DNA of 64,000 nt, from positions 1,353,501-1,417,500 of the forward strand of contig CM034102.1 in assembly GCA_019914945.1 (NCBI GenBank). The letters run 5' to 3'. The notes under the pieces were generated by a model. That model saw only the letters and a list, made by a program, of their open reading frames with translations. It did not search any database and was not told the DNA's origin. This DNA comes from Typha latifolia (Eukaryota; Streptophyta; Magnoliopsida; Poales; Typhaceae). The position numbers and the translations under genes are program-made. Shown in pieces: positions 10,863 through 21,649 of this stretch (position 1 is its first letter; each line of letters starts with the position of its first letter).

Positions 10863-11704
10863 GTAATGACTAATGGGGTACTCTGAAAAGCTTCCCAAAA
10901 AATACTATTAGGAAAGTATTAGAGGAAAAAGAAGTGCCATCCCTATGCATGCTTGTGTTTGGGAGAGAAGCCTATGTTGTTTTTGGTCTGTGTAATTAAT
11001 TAAAGTTATTACAAGAATAACTCTCAGATTCTAGCTATTACTTAATTCGATAAGAAATTCAACTTTGATATCTCGATTATCAAGCAGCAAGCGTCTCCTT
11101 GTCTAAGTTTTAGCAATCTCGGAGGAATGAGCGACCAAAATCCTCTGGTCTCCTCCCAATGGAAGAAAACCTGGTAACTTGGTTGGGTGCAAAAACAAGG
11201 CCAGGTTGCCACTTGTGAAGAGTAAAGTGAGAGAATTACTTTCATAAACTATCCAAAAGCATAAATACAAATTGCTATAGAGTAAATGGGTGTTTTGTTG
11301 TTAAAAAATAAGAGAAGAAAATATCAATTCAATATTTTTTTTTATATTTACTAATATTTTACCTTAAAAAATATCAATCCAATTAACTATCACTCAATTA
11401 TTGTCTCCCTTTTTTTTTCCTTTGTCTTCTCTCCTCTCCTCTGTGCTCTCTTCATCCATCTAATATAAATATTATTTTAGTCATTTGTTAAAATATATAT
11501 AATTTTTATGTCATATTAAGGGTAATAATTACATCAATTATATCCGTTTATAATCTAAACCATTATACATTTTCTTATATAATTTTTTAAGAAAATAAGT
11601 ATAAATAAACTAATAAGGAAGTTATTAGGAAATGAATACCTCCTAAGTGTATCCATCCATGCGTGTCATGAAACTGTTGTTTTTTAGAGGTATATTGGGA
11701 AAAA
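10863..11704. other. Spacer between UGT 1 and UGT 2
   Basis: 3' flank of UGT 1, then AT-rich sequence with poly-T and TATATTT runs. It forms the distal promoter of UGT 2. No coding or RNA feature is visible. Confidence 0.4.
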
Positions 11705-11784
11705 GTGCTGCAGAGCGTAGCAACAGAAGATTTGCTCCAATATAGTGTTGCAGAGCATAGCAACAGAAGATTTGCTCCAATAGA
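11705..11784 (+). repeat. Two tandem 40-bp copies carrying CCAAT, upstream of UGT 2
   Basis: Copies at 11705-11744 and 11745-11784 match at 37 of 40 positions. Each begins agtg(c/t)tgcagagc and contains tttgctCCAATa, so a CCAAT-like motif is duplicated 73-120 bp upstream of the UGT 2 ATG. The duplication is direct and recent-looking. Whether it lies in the promoter or the leader depends on the unmapped transcription start. Confidence 0.85.
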
Positions 11785-11856
11785 GAAGAGTTAAATTGCA
11801 GTGTTGTTCCTCCGCCTGCAACCATTCCAACCCAAGCATCTCTCAAACATACCTCC

Positions 11857-13371
11857 ATGGATCTTCATGTCTTCTTCCTTCCTTTCCTCGCTCCCGGCCA
11901 CATGATCCCCATTGTCGACCTCGCTCGCCTCTTGGCCGACCGCGGTGTCAAGTCCACCGTCGTCACCACCGCAGGAAACCTCGCCTTAATCCAACCAACC
12001 ATTGATCTCTTCAACTCCTCTCTCCCTTCTCATTTCCACCCAATCCAAATTCTCCTCCTACCCTTCCCTTTCTCCGAGTCCAACCTCCCCCAAGGCCAAG
12101 AGAACCTTGCCGCCTTCCCCACCCCAGGTCTCACCCAAGAATTCAACTCCGCCATCGACCTCCTTGTGGACTCCTTCTCTAACCTCCTTTACACCCACCG
12201 CCCCGATTGCATTATCTCCGACGTTTTATTCACCTGGTCGGCCGACGCCGCGCACGTGCACGGCGTCCCTCGCCTCGTCTTCCACGGCACGGGATTCTTT
12301 TCCTGCGCCGTCTCCACCGCCGTCCTAACTGCGAGGCCCCACGTGGGTCTCGCGTGCGACGACGAGCCCTTTGTTGTGCCCCAGCTGCCCCACCGCGTCG
12401 AGCTCACTCGAGCGCAGCTACCCGACTTCTTCTCGTCTCGCAGCGCACACTTGGCCAGGATAAATGAATCCATTGCGAAAAGCGACGGCATTGTGATGAA
12501 TAGCTTCTACGAGATGGAACGCGATTACGTCGAGTTCTTCAAGGAGGCGTGGGAGGACAAGATGTGGCACGTGGGCCCCGTGTCTCTGCGTAACAAAGAC
12601 ATCATCGAGAAGGAGATACGAGGCAACACGGCTTCCATTAGCACCCACGAGTGCCTAAGTTGGTTGGATGCGAAGAAACCCAAGTCAATAATCTACGTCT
12701 GTTTCGGAAGCTTAGGCCGATTCACCTCAGCCCAACTAAAGGAAATCGCATTGGGACTCGAAGCTTCTAAATACCCGTTTATTTGGGTGGTGAAATATAA
12801 CGAACATTTGGCGGACATCTTACCTGAGGGATTCGAGAGCAGAGTGGCCAGAGAAGGTAAGGGCCTCATCATCAACGGCTGGGCTCCGCAACTGCTCATA
12901 CTGAACCACAAGGCCGTCGGAGGATTCGTCACGCACTGTGGGTGGAACTCGTGCTTGGAGGCGGTGAGCTCCGGGGTGCCGATGGTGACGTGGCCGCTCT
13001 TTGCTGAACAGTTAATGAACGAGAGGTTGCTCGTGGAGGTGATCAGAGTTGGGGTCCCGGTCGGGGTGAGGAGATGTAGTAACATGGAGGAGGACAGGAC
13101 GATGGTGGGGAGAGAGGAGTTGGAGAAGGCAGTGGTGGAGTTGATGGGAGAAGGGGAGGAAGCGAAGGAGAGGAGGAAGAGGGCACGAGAGCTCGCGGAG
13201 AAGGCGAAGAGGGCGGTGGAGGAAGGCGGCTCATCTTATAATGAGGTCAGTCGTTTGATCGAACATCTGGTGGGCCTTAAAGCTGCTCGGTTCGGTTCGG
13301 GTAGCGTCGGAGGGGGTCCGAAATTAAGAGAAAATAGTTTTAAAAATAATCTGCCTGATAATATAAGTTAA
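11857..13371 (+). CDS. UDP-glycosyltransferase 2 of cluster (UGT73-like), extended C-terminus
   Basis: This intronless enzyme of 504 residues is a close paralogue of UGT 1. It has the same start (MDLHVFFLPFLAPGHMIP), His15 and Asp122 as the expected catalytic pair, and an intact PSPG box at about residues 342-385 with HCGWNSCLEA and a terminal Gln. The body aligns with UGT 1 almost without gaps. At the C-terminus, where UGT 1 reaches a stop shortly after GRVA, this frame continues through GGGPKLRENSFKNNLPDNIS. The added residues come from AT-rich 3'-flank-like DNA and are probably not part of the fold. The gene runs toward UGT 3 on the other strand (convergent, 1.35 kb apart). The reaction is the same as for UGT 1; the acceptor is unknown. 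Confidence 0.92.
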   Translation: MDLHVFFLPFLAPGHMIPIVDLARLLADRGVKSTVVTTAGNLALIQPTIDLFNSSLPSHFHPIQILLLPFPFSESNLPQGQENLAAFPTPGLTQEFNSAIDLLVDSFSNLLYTHRPDCIISDVLFTWSADAAHVHGVPRLVFHGTGFFSCAVSTAVLTARPHVGLACDDEPFVVPQLPHRVELTRAQLPDFFSSRSAHLARINESIAKSDGIVMNSFYEMERDYVEFFKEAWEDKMWHVGPVSLRNKDIIEKEIRGNTASISTHECLSWLDAKKPKSIIYVCFGSLGRFTSAQLKEIALGLEASKYPFIWVVKYNEHLADILPEGFESRVAREGKGLIINGWAPQLLILNHKAVGGFVTHCGWNSCLEAVSSGVPMVTWPLFAEQLMNERLLVEVIRVGVPVGVRRCSNMEEDRTMVGREELEKAVVELMGEGEEAKERRKRARELAEKAKRAVEEGGSSYNEVSRLIEHLVGLKAARFGSGSVGGGPKLRENSFKNNLPDNIS

Positions 13372-14723
13372 ATGGGAAAGGAGTAAAGTAGCAATATGGA
13401 ATAATGTTATAATTGTTCAATGCCCTATGATTTATATCTCCACCTTTTTTTTTTAATCTACATGTGTCGAATCCCAAGAGGGTCGTTATCACTTCAACCT
13501 TAAAATAGCTTCCATGGGCTTTGCATTTTAATACCTTTCATGGGCTTTGCAAAGTAGGGAGGTCTATGTTGCACAAAGATTAAAAAAAAATGTTGGTGAA
13601 AGGCGAGGAACAGTGAAAGCAATCCTCAACCACTCACAACACGATACAGTACAATACCAATGCATAAAAATAATACAATGTTAACAAAGCATTCGAACAA
13701 AATTGGATCTGTCCGTTAGAACACATCTTCTAATTTGAGACAAACTTTAATATTGCCAACGACTAATAATTCCTTTCAGACTAGGTCCAATTCCAATTGA
13801 TCATCATATATGATTGTAATATACTAAAAAGTATAGCAAAATTAAGCGAGAACTAAAGCTATGAAACTAATTTAGACACAGATATCCCAATCCAAAAATC
13901 AGATTAATAGAGGAAAAAAAAAAGTTTTCACATGCAAGGAAGTGAAAATAAGCAACTTACCATCCTCACCTTGCAATTGTTTCTCTATCTTTAAAGCATT
14001 GGAAAGAAAAGGGAGAGTATTCGTTCATCGACGACTTATAGGTTATAGCCGATCACCAACTTCGTGATAGCTTATTAGCTATTGAATTACGGTTCGTTTT
14101 TATGATAAGATATCAAACACGTGGAACAAGTCATGGTTATAAGAATTATCAGCTTTTTTATCTCCTAATAATTAACGGAGAAAATATAATTTACACACTT
14201 TTGGTTGGACCAAATTTTAAAGTGTCTTATTGAATATTTATTGTATCACTTTTCTTGTGCTGTTTGGTGTGAGTTTATGGAGTCTTTGAACCAGTTCAAA
14301 AACTCCTAACTTATTTCAATAACTAAATATTTTATATTTAATTAAATTAATTATTAAAAAACTAGACTAATTAATCAAGTTCAAACTCAACGACAAATCA
14401 AACAAAACAAGGCTTTCCGATAAGTTGTTTAGCTAGCTAAACAGATGCCAAGTGAACAAAAGAAACTTCCACTGAAATGGTGATGTTTACGTAGACATGA
14501 TCATCAGGCTGATCGGGCTGGGCCATTTAATCATGTCTATATTCACGAAAATACAAGAAAAAACAAGGAAAGGTAAAAGTTACACACGAGTGGAAAATAA
14601 TACAACCTAGCCTAAAATAGAAGAGGACAAAAATATATATATATATATATAATAGCATGACGTGATTTATTAGAGACTAATCACACATTCTAGTGTGTAA
14701 TTTGGATCACAAAGTGGAAGAAT
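13372..14723. other. Convergent spacer between UGT 2 and UGT 3
   Basis: This holds the 3' flanks of two converging genes. It contains a short direct repeat (catgggctttgca at about 13513 and 13540), an inverted repeat TAGACATGAT/ATCATGTCTA at 14492-14501 and 14530-14539 that could form a hairpin with a 28-base loop, and an AT dinucleotide run at about 14633-14651. I see no gene. Confidence 0.45.
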
Positions 14724-16184
14724 TCAGGGATCAACCAATCCGTTAACACGATGTACTCGAGCAGCTCTGAGACCCAACAAATGTTCGATTAAACGACTGA
14801 TCTCGTTATAAGACGAGCCCCCTTCTTCCACCGCCCTCCTCGCCTTCTCTCTGAGCTCTCGTGCCCTCTTCCTCCTCTCCTCCGCTTCCTCTCCGTCTCC
14901 CATCAACTCCACCACCGCCTTCTCCACCTCCTCTCTCCCCACCACCGTCCTCTCCTCCTCCCTTTCACTACACCTCGTCACCCCAACCGAGACCCCAACC
15001 TTGAGCACATCCACCAGCAACTTCGCGTTAAAGCACTGTTCGGCGAAGAGCGGCCACGCCACCATCGGCACCCCGGAGCTCGCTCCCTCCAAGGACGAGT
15101 TCCATCCGCAGTGCGTCACGAATCCACCGATCGCCTCGTGATTCAATATGAGCAGCTGCGGGGCCCAGCCGTTGATCACGAGGCCCTTCCCTTCGCTCGC
15201 CGCTCTGCTCATGAACCCTTCAGGTAAGATGTCCACCAACTGTTTGTTATATTTTTCAACCCAAATAAACGCATACTTGGAAGCTTCAAGCCCCAACGCG
15301 ATCTCCCTCAATTGGGCCGGGGGGAATCGGCCTAAGCTACCGAAACAAACGTAGATGACCGACCTCGGCTTCTTGGTATCCAACCAGTTTAAGCACTCGT
15401 GGGTACTAATGGAGGCTTCGTTTCCTCTCACCGCCTTGTCGGTGTCGTCTCGATTGTGGAGAGACACGGGACCGACGAGCCACAGCTTGATGAGCCCTGA
15501 GTTCTTGCCTAGATCGATGTAGTCGCCCTCCATGTCGTAGAAGCTATTCATCACCACACCGTCGCTTTCGGTATAGGCCCTGATCATGCCCCCCGTGGAG
15601 TGGCTTGGCCTAGTTATGTAGCCTGGTAGCTGCGCCCTCGTCATCTCGATCCGGTGAGGCAGCCCAGGCACAACAAATGGCTCTTCGTCATCGAAGGCGT
15701 CGAGCTTGAGGGACTTCATTACGCCGGCGACGGCGGTGAAAAAGAAGCTAGAGCCATGGAAGATAAATACTGGTATTCCGTGCTCGTGTCCGACGTCGAC
15801 CGACCAAGAGTAGAAGATGTCAGAGATCAAACAGTCCGGGTGGTGGTCTCGGAGGAGAAGCTTAAATGGGGAAGAGAGCATGTCGATGGCGGTGTCGAAC
15901 TCCTGGGTGATGGCCGGGGTGGCGAAGTAGAGGAGGTTTTCTTGGCCTTGGGGGAGGTTGGACTCGGAGGAGGGGAAGGGGAGGAGGAGGATTTGGATTG
16001 GATGGAAACGGGAAGAGAGAGAGGAGTTGAAGAGATCAGTGGTGGGTTGGATTAAGGGGAGGTTAGCGGCGGTGGTGACGATGGTGGCCTTGACGCCACG
16101 GCGGGCGAAGAGGCGGGCGAGGTCGACCATGGGGATCATGTGGCCGGGGGTGAGGAAGGGGAGGAAGAAGACTTGGAGATCCAT
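14724..16184 (-). CDS. UDP-glycosyltransferase 3 of cluster (UGT73-like), inverted copy
   Basis: This intronless 486-residue enzyme on the minus strand is the third member of the same subfamily. It starts MDLQVFFLPFLTPGHMIPMV, with His15 and Asp122 (LISDIFYSWS). The PSPG box is complete (WAPQLLILNHEAIGGFVTHC, GWNSSLEG, WPLFAEQ), with Trp at position 22 and the terminal Gln. It differs most from UGT 1 and UGT 2 in the acceptor-facing middle part (FHGSSFFFTAVAGVMKSLKL and ITRPSHSTGGMIRAYTES). This suggests a changed acceptor range while donor use is kept. The C-terminus (HRVNGLVDP) also differs from its paralogues. The start at 16184 aligns exactly with UGT 1 and UGT 2. Confidence 0.93.
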   Translation of the reverse strand: MDLQVFFLPFLTPGHMIPMVDLARLFARRGVKATIVTTAANLPLIQPTTDLFNSSLSSRFHPIQILLLPFPSSESNLPQGQENLLYFATPAITQEFDTAIDMLSSPFKLLLRDHHPDCLISDIFYSWSVDVGHEHGIPVFIFHGSSFFFTAVAGVMKSLKLDAFDDEEPFVVPGLPHRIEMTRAQLPGYITRPSHSTGGMIRAYTESDGVVMNSFYDMEGDYIDLGKNSGLIKLWLVGPVSLHNRDDTDKAVRGNEASISTHECLNWLDTKKPRSVIYVCFGSLGRFPPAQLREIALGLEASKYAFIWVEKYNKQLVDILPEGFMSRAASEGKGLVINGWAPQLLILNHEAIGGFVTHCGWNSSLEGASSGVPMVAWPLFAEQCFNAKLLVDVLKVGVSVGVTRCSEREEERTVVGREEVEKAVVELMGDGEEAEERRKRARELREKARRAVEEGGSSYNEISRLIEHLLGLRAARVHRVNGLVDP

Positions 16185-16216
16185 GGTAGAAGTGAAACTA
16201 GAGCACGAAGAAGATC

Positions 16217-16238
16217 CTTCTTCTTCTTCTTCTTCTTC
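16217..16238. repeat. (CTT)n microsatellite in the UGT 3 leader
   Basis: About seven CTT units on the plus strand (GAA on the gene's strand), roughly 33-55 bp upstream of the UGT 3 ATG, so probably transcribed as 5'UTR. Confidence 0.8.
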
Positions 16239-16386
16239 GTGGTTTTCTTAACAATTGGTGACCAATTTTCTATTCTGACGCCTTCTTAAATCTGTGGTGC
16301 CCTGTGAAATAAATGGTTGTACGAGTGTCCACCAAGACTGTCATTCTACATTTATTGCTCTAGGAATGGAGAGTAGATCTGAGATC

Positions 16387-16394
16387 TATATAGG
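16387..16394 (-). promoter_or_regulatory. Putative TATA box of UGT 3
   Basis: The minus strand reads cctatatag about 200 bp upstream of the UGT 3 start. The leader between them would include the CTT run at about 16217-16238. This is a motif-based guess. Confidence 0.35.
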
Positions 16395-16756
16395 TTTTAT
16401 CTTACTCTTATTGCAAGAGAAGATATATTAAATTTTGGCCCACGGTCAACTCTTAAAACAATTTTCTAATTTTTAATATTTAAAAAAGTTAATATCAGTA
16501 TAAATTAATATATTGTTTAGTTGAATACTACGGATCAACAAGTACCGAGAGTAAGTCGATTATAATATTCTTTCAAACACGTTTTTTGAGTCATGGAATC
16601 TTGATTTTGACTATACTTCCAACTACTGTACTGCGGTTTTATAATTTATAGTATTTTTGTGATTTACTTGTTTCGCTGTGGATAGAAGATTTCAATGGAT
16701 AAAAGATGATGCTTTATTTAATATTTAGTTGAAAAAATATAGTGGGTATTTTATAA

Positions 16757-17680
16757 GAGCAACTTCAATCGGGCTCCAAAATTTAAATTTAGAGCCGATT
16801 GAGCTCCAAATTTAAATTTGGAGCCCGGTTGAGCTCCAATGGAGCTTTAAAGCTAGCTCCAAATTAGAAGCTAATAATAGTGGGACTTTTTAAAATACCA
16901 AAATTACCTAATAATTATTATATTTAATAATTTTAATTTTATTTATATTTTTTATTAAATAATTTAGTTTGTTAAATTGAGTATATAATTAGTTTTACTA
17001 ATCAATTTTTAACAAATATAATACCATTAGAAATGTCTCATCGAGACCTTAAAAATAAGTCTAATATTAAAATATTTTTAAGTTAATTTAAATTTTAAAT
17101 TTTAAATTTTAAATTTTTTATTATTTATAAAAATGAGTTTAATAAATTATGTGTCATAAAATATAATTACTCAAAATTATTCTCAATGTAAATATTCAAT
17201 ATTAAAATACATTAGATATAAAATAAATTAAATATGAAATACATTAAAAATAAAAACCAGAACCGAAATCGGTGGCTACGAAGATAACTTACCAGAATAT
17301 TAAATATCTATTATTTTTATTATATTTGGTTAATTTCTGCTTATTTTATGTAATGTAATTTTAATATTTTTAGTTAATGACATGTAATGCTTATTTCGAT
17401 ATTTATTTCGTATAATATAATTTCGATACGTTTAATTAAAAAATTAGTAATTTAAAATACTTCTGAAACTATTAAATATTAGTCTTATTTTAAAGATCTC
17501 GATAAGAGTTTTCTAACAATATATTTTTTATTAAAAAATAATAACATTAAGGTAACCTATTAAGTAATTTAAAATAATTAATATAATAATATATATTATA
17601 TTATTATTTTAATATATATAGAGCCAAGTGCCTTGCTCCATTTTTTGGCTCCAAATATGGAGCAACCTATGGAGATGCTC
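16757..17680. mobile_element. 924-bp PIF/Harbinger-like MITE with TAA target duplication
   Basis: The left end reads GAGCAACTTCAATCGGGCTC. The right end, read inward on the other strand, gives GAGCATCTCCATAGGTTGCT. These are imperfect terminal inverted repeats. The flanking trinucleotide TAA occurs on both sides (16754-16756 and 17681-17683), matching the TWA target duplication of PIF/Harbinger (Tourist-like) elements. The inside is AT-rich with no coding capacity, so the copy is non-autonomous. Near the left end is a perfect 20-bp palindrome, ctccaaatttaaatttggag, at 16804-16823, plus repeated GGAGC/GCTCC motifs. Element boundaries are well supported; superfamily assignment is fairly confident. 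Confidence 0.75.
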
Positions 17681-17683
17681 TAA

Positions 17684-18771
17684 AAATATAAAATAAAAAT
17701 TAGTATAAATTTATCATTTTATTACATACAAAAATCACATTTATATTATAAAATATAGTAATACAATATTAGTAAATATATTATAGTATGATATCACTGT
17801 GACATTCAACATGTATTAGAAGAAGGTCGTGGATTTTTCCTGTCCAGATAAATATTTTTCTGCAACTGTTCATTATTTTTAGGAATAAATATTTATTTAT
17901 TTTCTAATGCCACTCTGGTTCCATCATGGATTTTTTGCGTAGATTAATTATTTCCAGAACAAATAATATAACCCAATCAAGTCATTGTAGCTTAATTAGC
18001 TGTGTACTTATTCATAATCTACTATTCATGATCTGTTGGTTTGGTGATACGTCTCGTTGAAGTTATTAATGTAACATTTAACACCGATACATCGGTAATA
18101 AAATTTTAACTCGGTTTGGTCCGAGTTCGTATATTCGTACTCTCAGGGGTGCAGTTTCAATATATGGAAGTATATTATCCCTAATGAATACTAAGCCCAG
18201 TCCACAACTTCACTGTTCACACAGTGAAATAAAAGTAATTATAGAAATTAGTATCCTAATTTTTAATACTAAAAAAAAAGTAATATTAATATAAGTTATT
18301 ATATTAGTTAGTTAAAGTTAAATATTAGTATAACGAATAATAATTATATTTAATGTAATATAAATTGATATAAAATTAATAAAGAACAGTAAGTTTGTAT
18401 TAAAAATTAATGATATTTTAAACTAAATGATGAAAATACTTTTTGATTAAATGAAAAGTAGTAGTAATAATTCAGTACTGTCTAAAATAGATATAAAATA
18501 TTAATTTTAAATTATTATTATTATTTAAAATAGTATAGAATAAGAGAAGAGAAAATAATAAATTAGTATATATACTTTAAAAAAAACCAATTAGTTACTG
18601 CACCCAATAGTTATAACGTAAAGGCTAACTTGTTTTGTTACAACTCTCAGGAATAAAATGGTGTTTATCCCCTCATCCGACGCCTTCATCCCAACTTCTT
18701 TTTACCAATAATTGTTTGGCGGCGTTCGTTTCGTGCATGAGTGGTTGTTTATCCTCGATTACTCTCGCGGC
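17684..18771. other. AT-rich spacer upstream of the PPR gene
   Basis: About 1.1 kb of AT-rich DNA with many TAAT/ATTA runs. There is no coding frame apart from a 20-codon in-frame extension just before the PPR ATG, which lacks an ATG of its own. Confidence 0.4.
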
Positions 18772-20901
18772 ATGACGGCAGTAGAGGTGATCACCCTACC
18801 TTCTCACTCTTCTCCTCCATCTCTACCCCAATACGAATCCTCCCTCCTCGCCACTCTCATCTCCCCCGACTCAAACCCCGACATCTTCACCTTCGCCGCC
18901 CTCCTCCACGCCTGCGCCCGCCTCCGCCACCTCCGCCTCGGCCGTTCTCTACACCGCCGCCTGCTCTTCCTCCCTTCGCTAATTCCCGACCACATCTTCC
19001 TCTCCAACCACCTCCTCAACATGTACTCCAAGTGTGGCCGGGCCGACCTCGCTCACCGCTTGTTTGACGCAATGCCCCAAAGGAACCTCGTCTCCTGGAC
19101 CGCCCTCCTCTCTGGCTACGCCCAATTCGGCCTCCACGACTCCTGCTTTCGCCTCCTTTCCTCCATGATTTACCACCATTTACCCAACGAGTTCGCCCTC
19201 GCCACTGCCCTCAGCTCCTGCGCCACGTCTAACCACCCTATCCGAGGCCGCCAGGTACACACACTCGCCTTAAAATCCGCTCTCGATGGCAACGTCTTCG
19301 TCGGCAATGCGCTCATCACTATGTACTCCAGCTGCAGTGACGACGACAATGCTTGGTTGGTCTTTAACACCATGCCTTTCCGGAATCTTATCTCGTGGAA
19401 TTCCATGCTTGCAGGATTTCAGCGCAGTGGCCAGCTGAATCGGTCGCTCTGTTTATTCACCCAGATGCATCGTTGCGGTATTGTTTTTGATCGAGCGACT
19501 CTTCTCAGCGTTATCCCATCAGTGTTATACCTTTGGCATTGTCGGCAATTGCACTGTCTTACAATTAAAACATGCTATGTCTCCGAGGTTGAAGTTGCTA
19601 CTGCACTCGTCAAAGCCTACTCAGGTCTTGCTGGTAGTGTGGATGAGTTCTATAGGATATTCTCAGGGGTTGAAGAGCATGACATTGTCTCTTGGACAGG
19701 GATCATATCCTCATGCACTGAGAAGGAGCCAGAGAAGGCAATCCATCTCTTCTGCCAGCTCCGTCAAGAAGGTTTTGAACCTGATAGTTATACATTCTCT
19801 ATTGTAGTCAAGGCGTGTGCAGGGTTGGCTACTGAGCGGCATTGCTCGGCTCTTCATTCCTTAGTCATGAGATCTGGATTTGGAGGCGACGCAGTGCTCT
19901 CCAATGCTCTAATCCATGGCTATGCTCGATGCGGTAGCATTGGGCTAGCGGAGCGCGTCTTTGAACACTTGGAGATTCGTGACAAGGTGTCGTGGAATTC
20001 GATTATTAAAGCTTATGCTGCTCATGGGCAAGGCAGGGATGCACTGCGAACTTTTGAAAGCATGGATCTTGATCCCGATTCCGCTACATTTGTTGGACTA
20101 CTCACAGCTTGTAGCCATGGAGGGTTGGTAAAAGAAGGTAGGGAGCTATTTAAATCAATGTCCGAAGTATATAACATTTCCCCTGAGCTTGATCATTATG
20201 CCTGCATGGTTGACATTCTTGGGCGCGCGGGAAACCTCTCAGAGGCTGAGGACCTCATCACCAGAATGCCGGTGCAACCGGACTCTGTCATTTGGAGTGC
20301 ATTGCTTGCGGCATGCAGAAAGCATGGTGAGGCAAGGATAGGGGAAAAGGCTGCTCAAAAGCTAATGGAGCTGGATCCTAACAACTCAGTTGGGTATGTG
20401 ATGATGTCTAACATCTATTGCGCCACTGGGAGCTCACGCGATGGAGCCTTTGTCAGGAAGGAGATGAAGGAATTTGGGGTGAAGAAGGAAGTAGGATTGA
20501 GCTGGATTGAGATTGGCAATCACATCCATGAATTCTCTGCAGGTGGTTGGCGTCACCCACAAAGAGAAACAATATACGTGGAGCTCAAACGGATAGCAAA
20601 TAAGCTGAAGGAAATGGGATATGTGGCTGATACAAGATTGGTATTACATGAGACTGTGGAGGAGCACAAGGAGGAGCGGCTGTTGTATCACAGCGAGAAG
20701 TTGGCATTGGCTTTTGCATTGATGAATCCTTCCTCCATAGGGAGTAGTGTGAGGATCATGAAGAACATAAGGATCTGTGAGGATTGCCACAACTTCATCA
20801 GGCTGGCGTCAAACTATATCAGGAAAGATATTGTTGTGAGGGATGCAAACCGGTTCCATCACTTTGCCAATGGGTTGTGCTCTTGCGGGGATTATTGGTG
20901 A
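18772..20901 (+). CDS. PPR protein, PLS class with E and DYW domains (RNA-editing factor)
   Basis: This intronless protein has 709 residues. Tandem pentatricopeptide repeats of the P, L and S types are visible (e.g. NVFVGNALITMYSSC, PFRNLISWNSMLAGFQRSGQ, DAVLSNALIHGYARCGSIGL, IRDKVSWNSIIKAYAAHGQG). Next come the E region (DHYACMVDILGRAGNLSEAE, DSVIWSALLAACRKHGEARI) and a complete DYW domain. The deaminase-like zinc site is present: H640-S-E642 in YHSEKLALAF, and C669xxC672H in ICEDCHNF. The protein ends FANGLCSCGDYW. Such proteins bind one or a few organelle transcripts and carry out C-to-U editing in mitochondria or plastids. It resembles the Arabidopsis At1g71420 type, from memory. The first 20 residues are weakly Ser-rich and could belong to a targeting peptide; compartment is not decidable. 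The ATG at 18772 is the first in frame. Confidence 0.93.
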   Translation: MTAVEVITLPSHSSPPSLPQYESSLLATLISPDSNPDIFTFAALLHACARLRHLRLGRSLHRRLLFLPSLIPDHIFLSNHLLNMYSKCGRADLAHRLFDAMPQRNLVSWTALLSGYAQFGLHDSCFRLLSSMIYHHLPNEFALATALSSCATSNHPIRGRQVHTLALKSALDGNVFVGNALITMYSSCSDDDNAWLVFNTMPFRNLISWNSMLAGFQRSGQLNRSLCLFTQMHRCGIVFDRATLLSVIPSVLYLWHCRQLHCLTIKTCYVSEVEVATALVKAYSGLAGSVDEFYRIFSGVEEHDIVSWTGIISSCTEKEPEKAIHLFCQLRQEGFEPDSYTFSIVVKACAGLATERHCSALHSLVMRSGFGGDAVLSNALIHGYARCGSIGLAERVFEHLEIRDKVSWNSIIKAYAAHGQGRDALRTFESMDLDPDSATFVGLLTACSHGGLVKEGRELFKSMSEVYNISPELDHYACMVDILGRAGNLSEAEDLITRMPVQPDSVIWSALLAACRKHGEARIGEKAAQKLMELDPNNSVGYVMMSNIYCATGSSRDGAFVRKEMKEFGVKKEVGLSWIEIGNHIHEFSAGGWRHPQRETIYVELKRIANKLKEMGYVADTRLVLHETVEEHKEERLLYHSEKLALAFALMNPSSIGSSVRIMKNIRICEDCHNFIRLASNYIRKDIVVRDANRFHHFANGLCSCGDYW

Positions 20902-21649
20902 TCAGTTCTCTATTATGGAAGGCAACGGCATCACATGAAATGTACAGTGGTTCTTTCCCAGACATTTCTAGACAAGTAGGCATCCATAGTGCCAAGATTT
21001 TCCCGCATGTTTCCAACTCTCTTTATACAGATATGTTGTATATATCAGATTAATAAGCTCCATCTAAATCTGGACTTTTATCGAGACATCTGGCAGATGA
21101 TTCCAATTTCTTTTCAAATGTTATCGGGAAGTGCATCTTAACGCGTCTCGTATGGAGTTATTTTTTTCTCTTTTTATTTAGATATAAAAGAGCTTTCTTA
21201 CGCCTATATTGACAGAATTCTCTCTTGATCTCTTCAATTTTTTTTAAAATAATTCTATCTAATTAAAAGAATTTGTTTAGGATAATTGCATTCTATCCTC
21301 TTGTTTGACTCAATATCATAAACACTATTTAAGTCAACAAATATGTACTTAAACTTGAAAATAATTATTATAGATATTATATAAGCTAGCAAATATACAT
21401 TTAGGTTTGCAAATACATATTATAATATTATAATATAAGAGCATTATAACATTATAATCTCATAATATATAAATATTATAATATTTGTAAATTATAGTAG
21501 TGACTACCATAACGACAAAAAGGCTTTTTTGTCCATCAAATCTAGGTATCATTCATTTCCTTTCAAATAATCACAATTTTCATTTTTGCTATATTCTTAG
21601 CCTACTTTAAAAATTAAATAATAAAAATTTAGATTTACAGTTAAAATCG
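20902..21649. other. 3' flank of the PPR gene and AT-rich spacer
   Basis: The first 150 bp are probably 3'UTR. The remainder is AT-rich with TATTATAATATT-like repeats and no gene. Confidence 0.4.

Noticed and set aside
14492..14539. Ten-bp inverted repeat as a possible terminator or small RNA hairpin
   Set aside because: Too short a stem with a 28-base loop; expected by chance in AT-rich DNA, and not placed at a transcript end that I can define.
18804..19179. Antisense open frames over the start of the PPR gene
   Set aside because: Composition artefact of a GC-rich 5' coding end.
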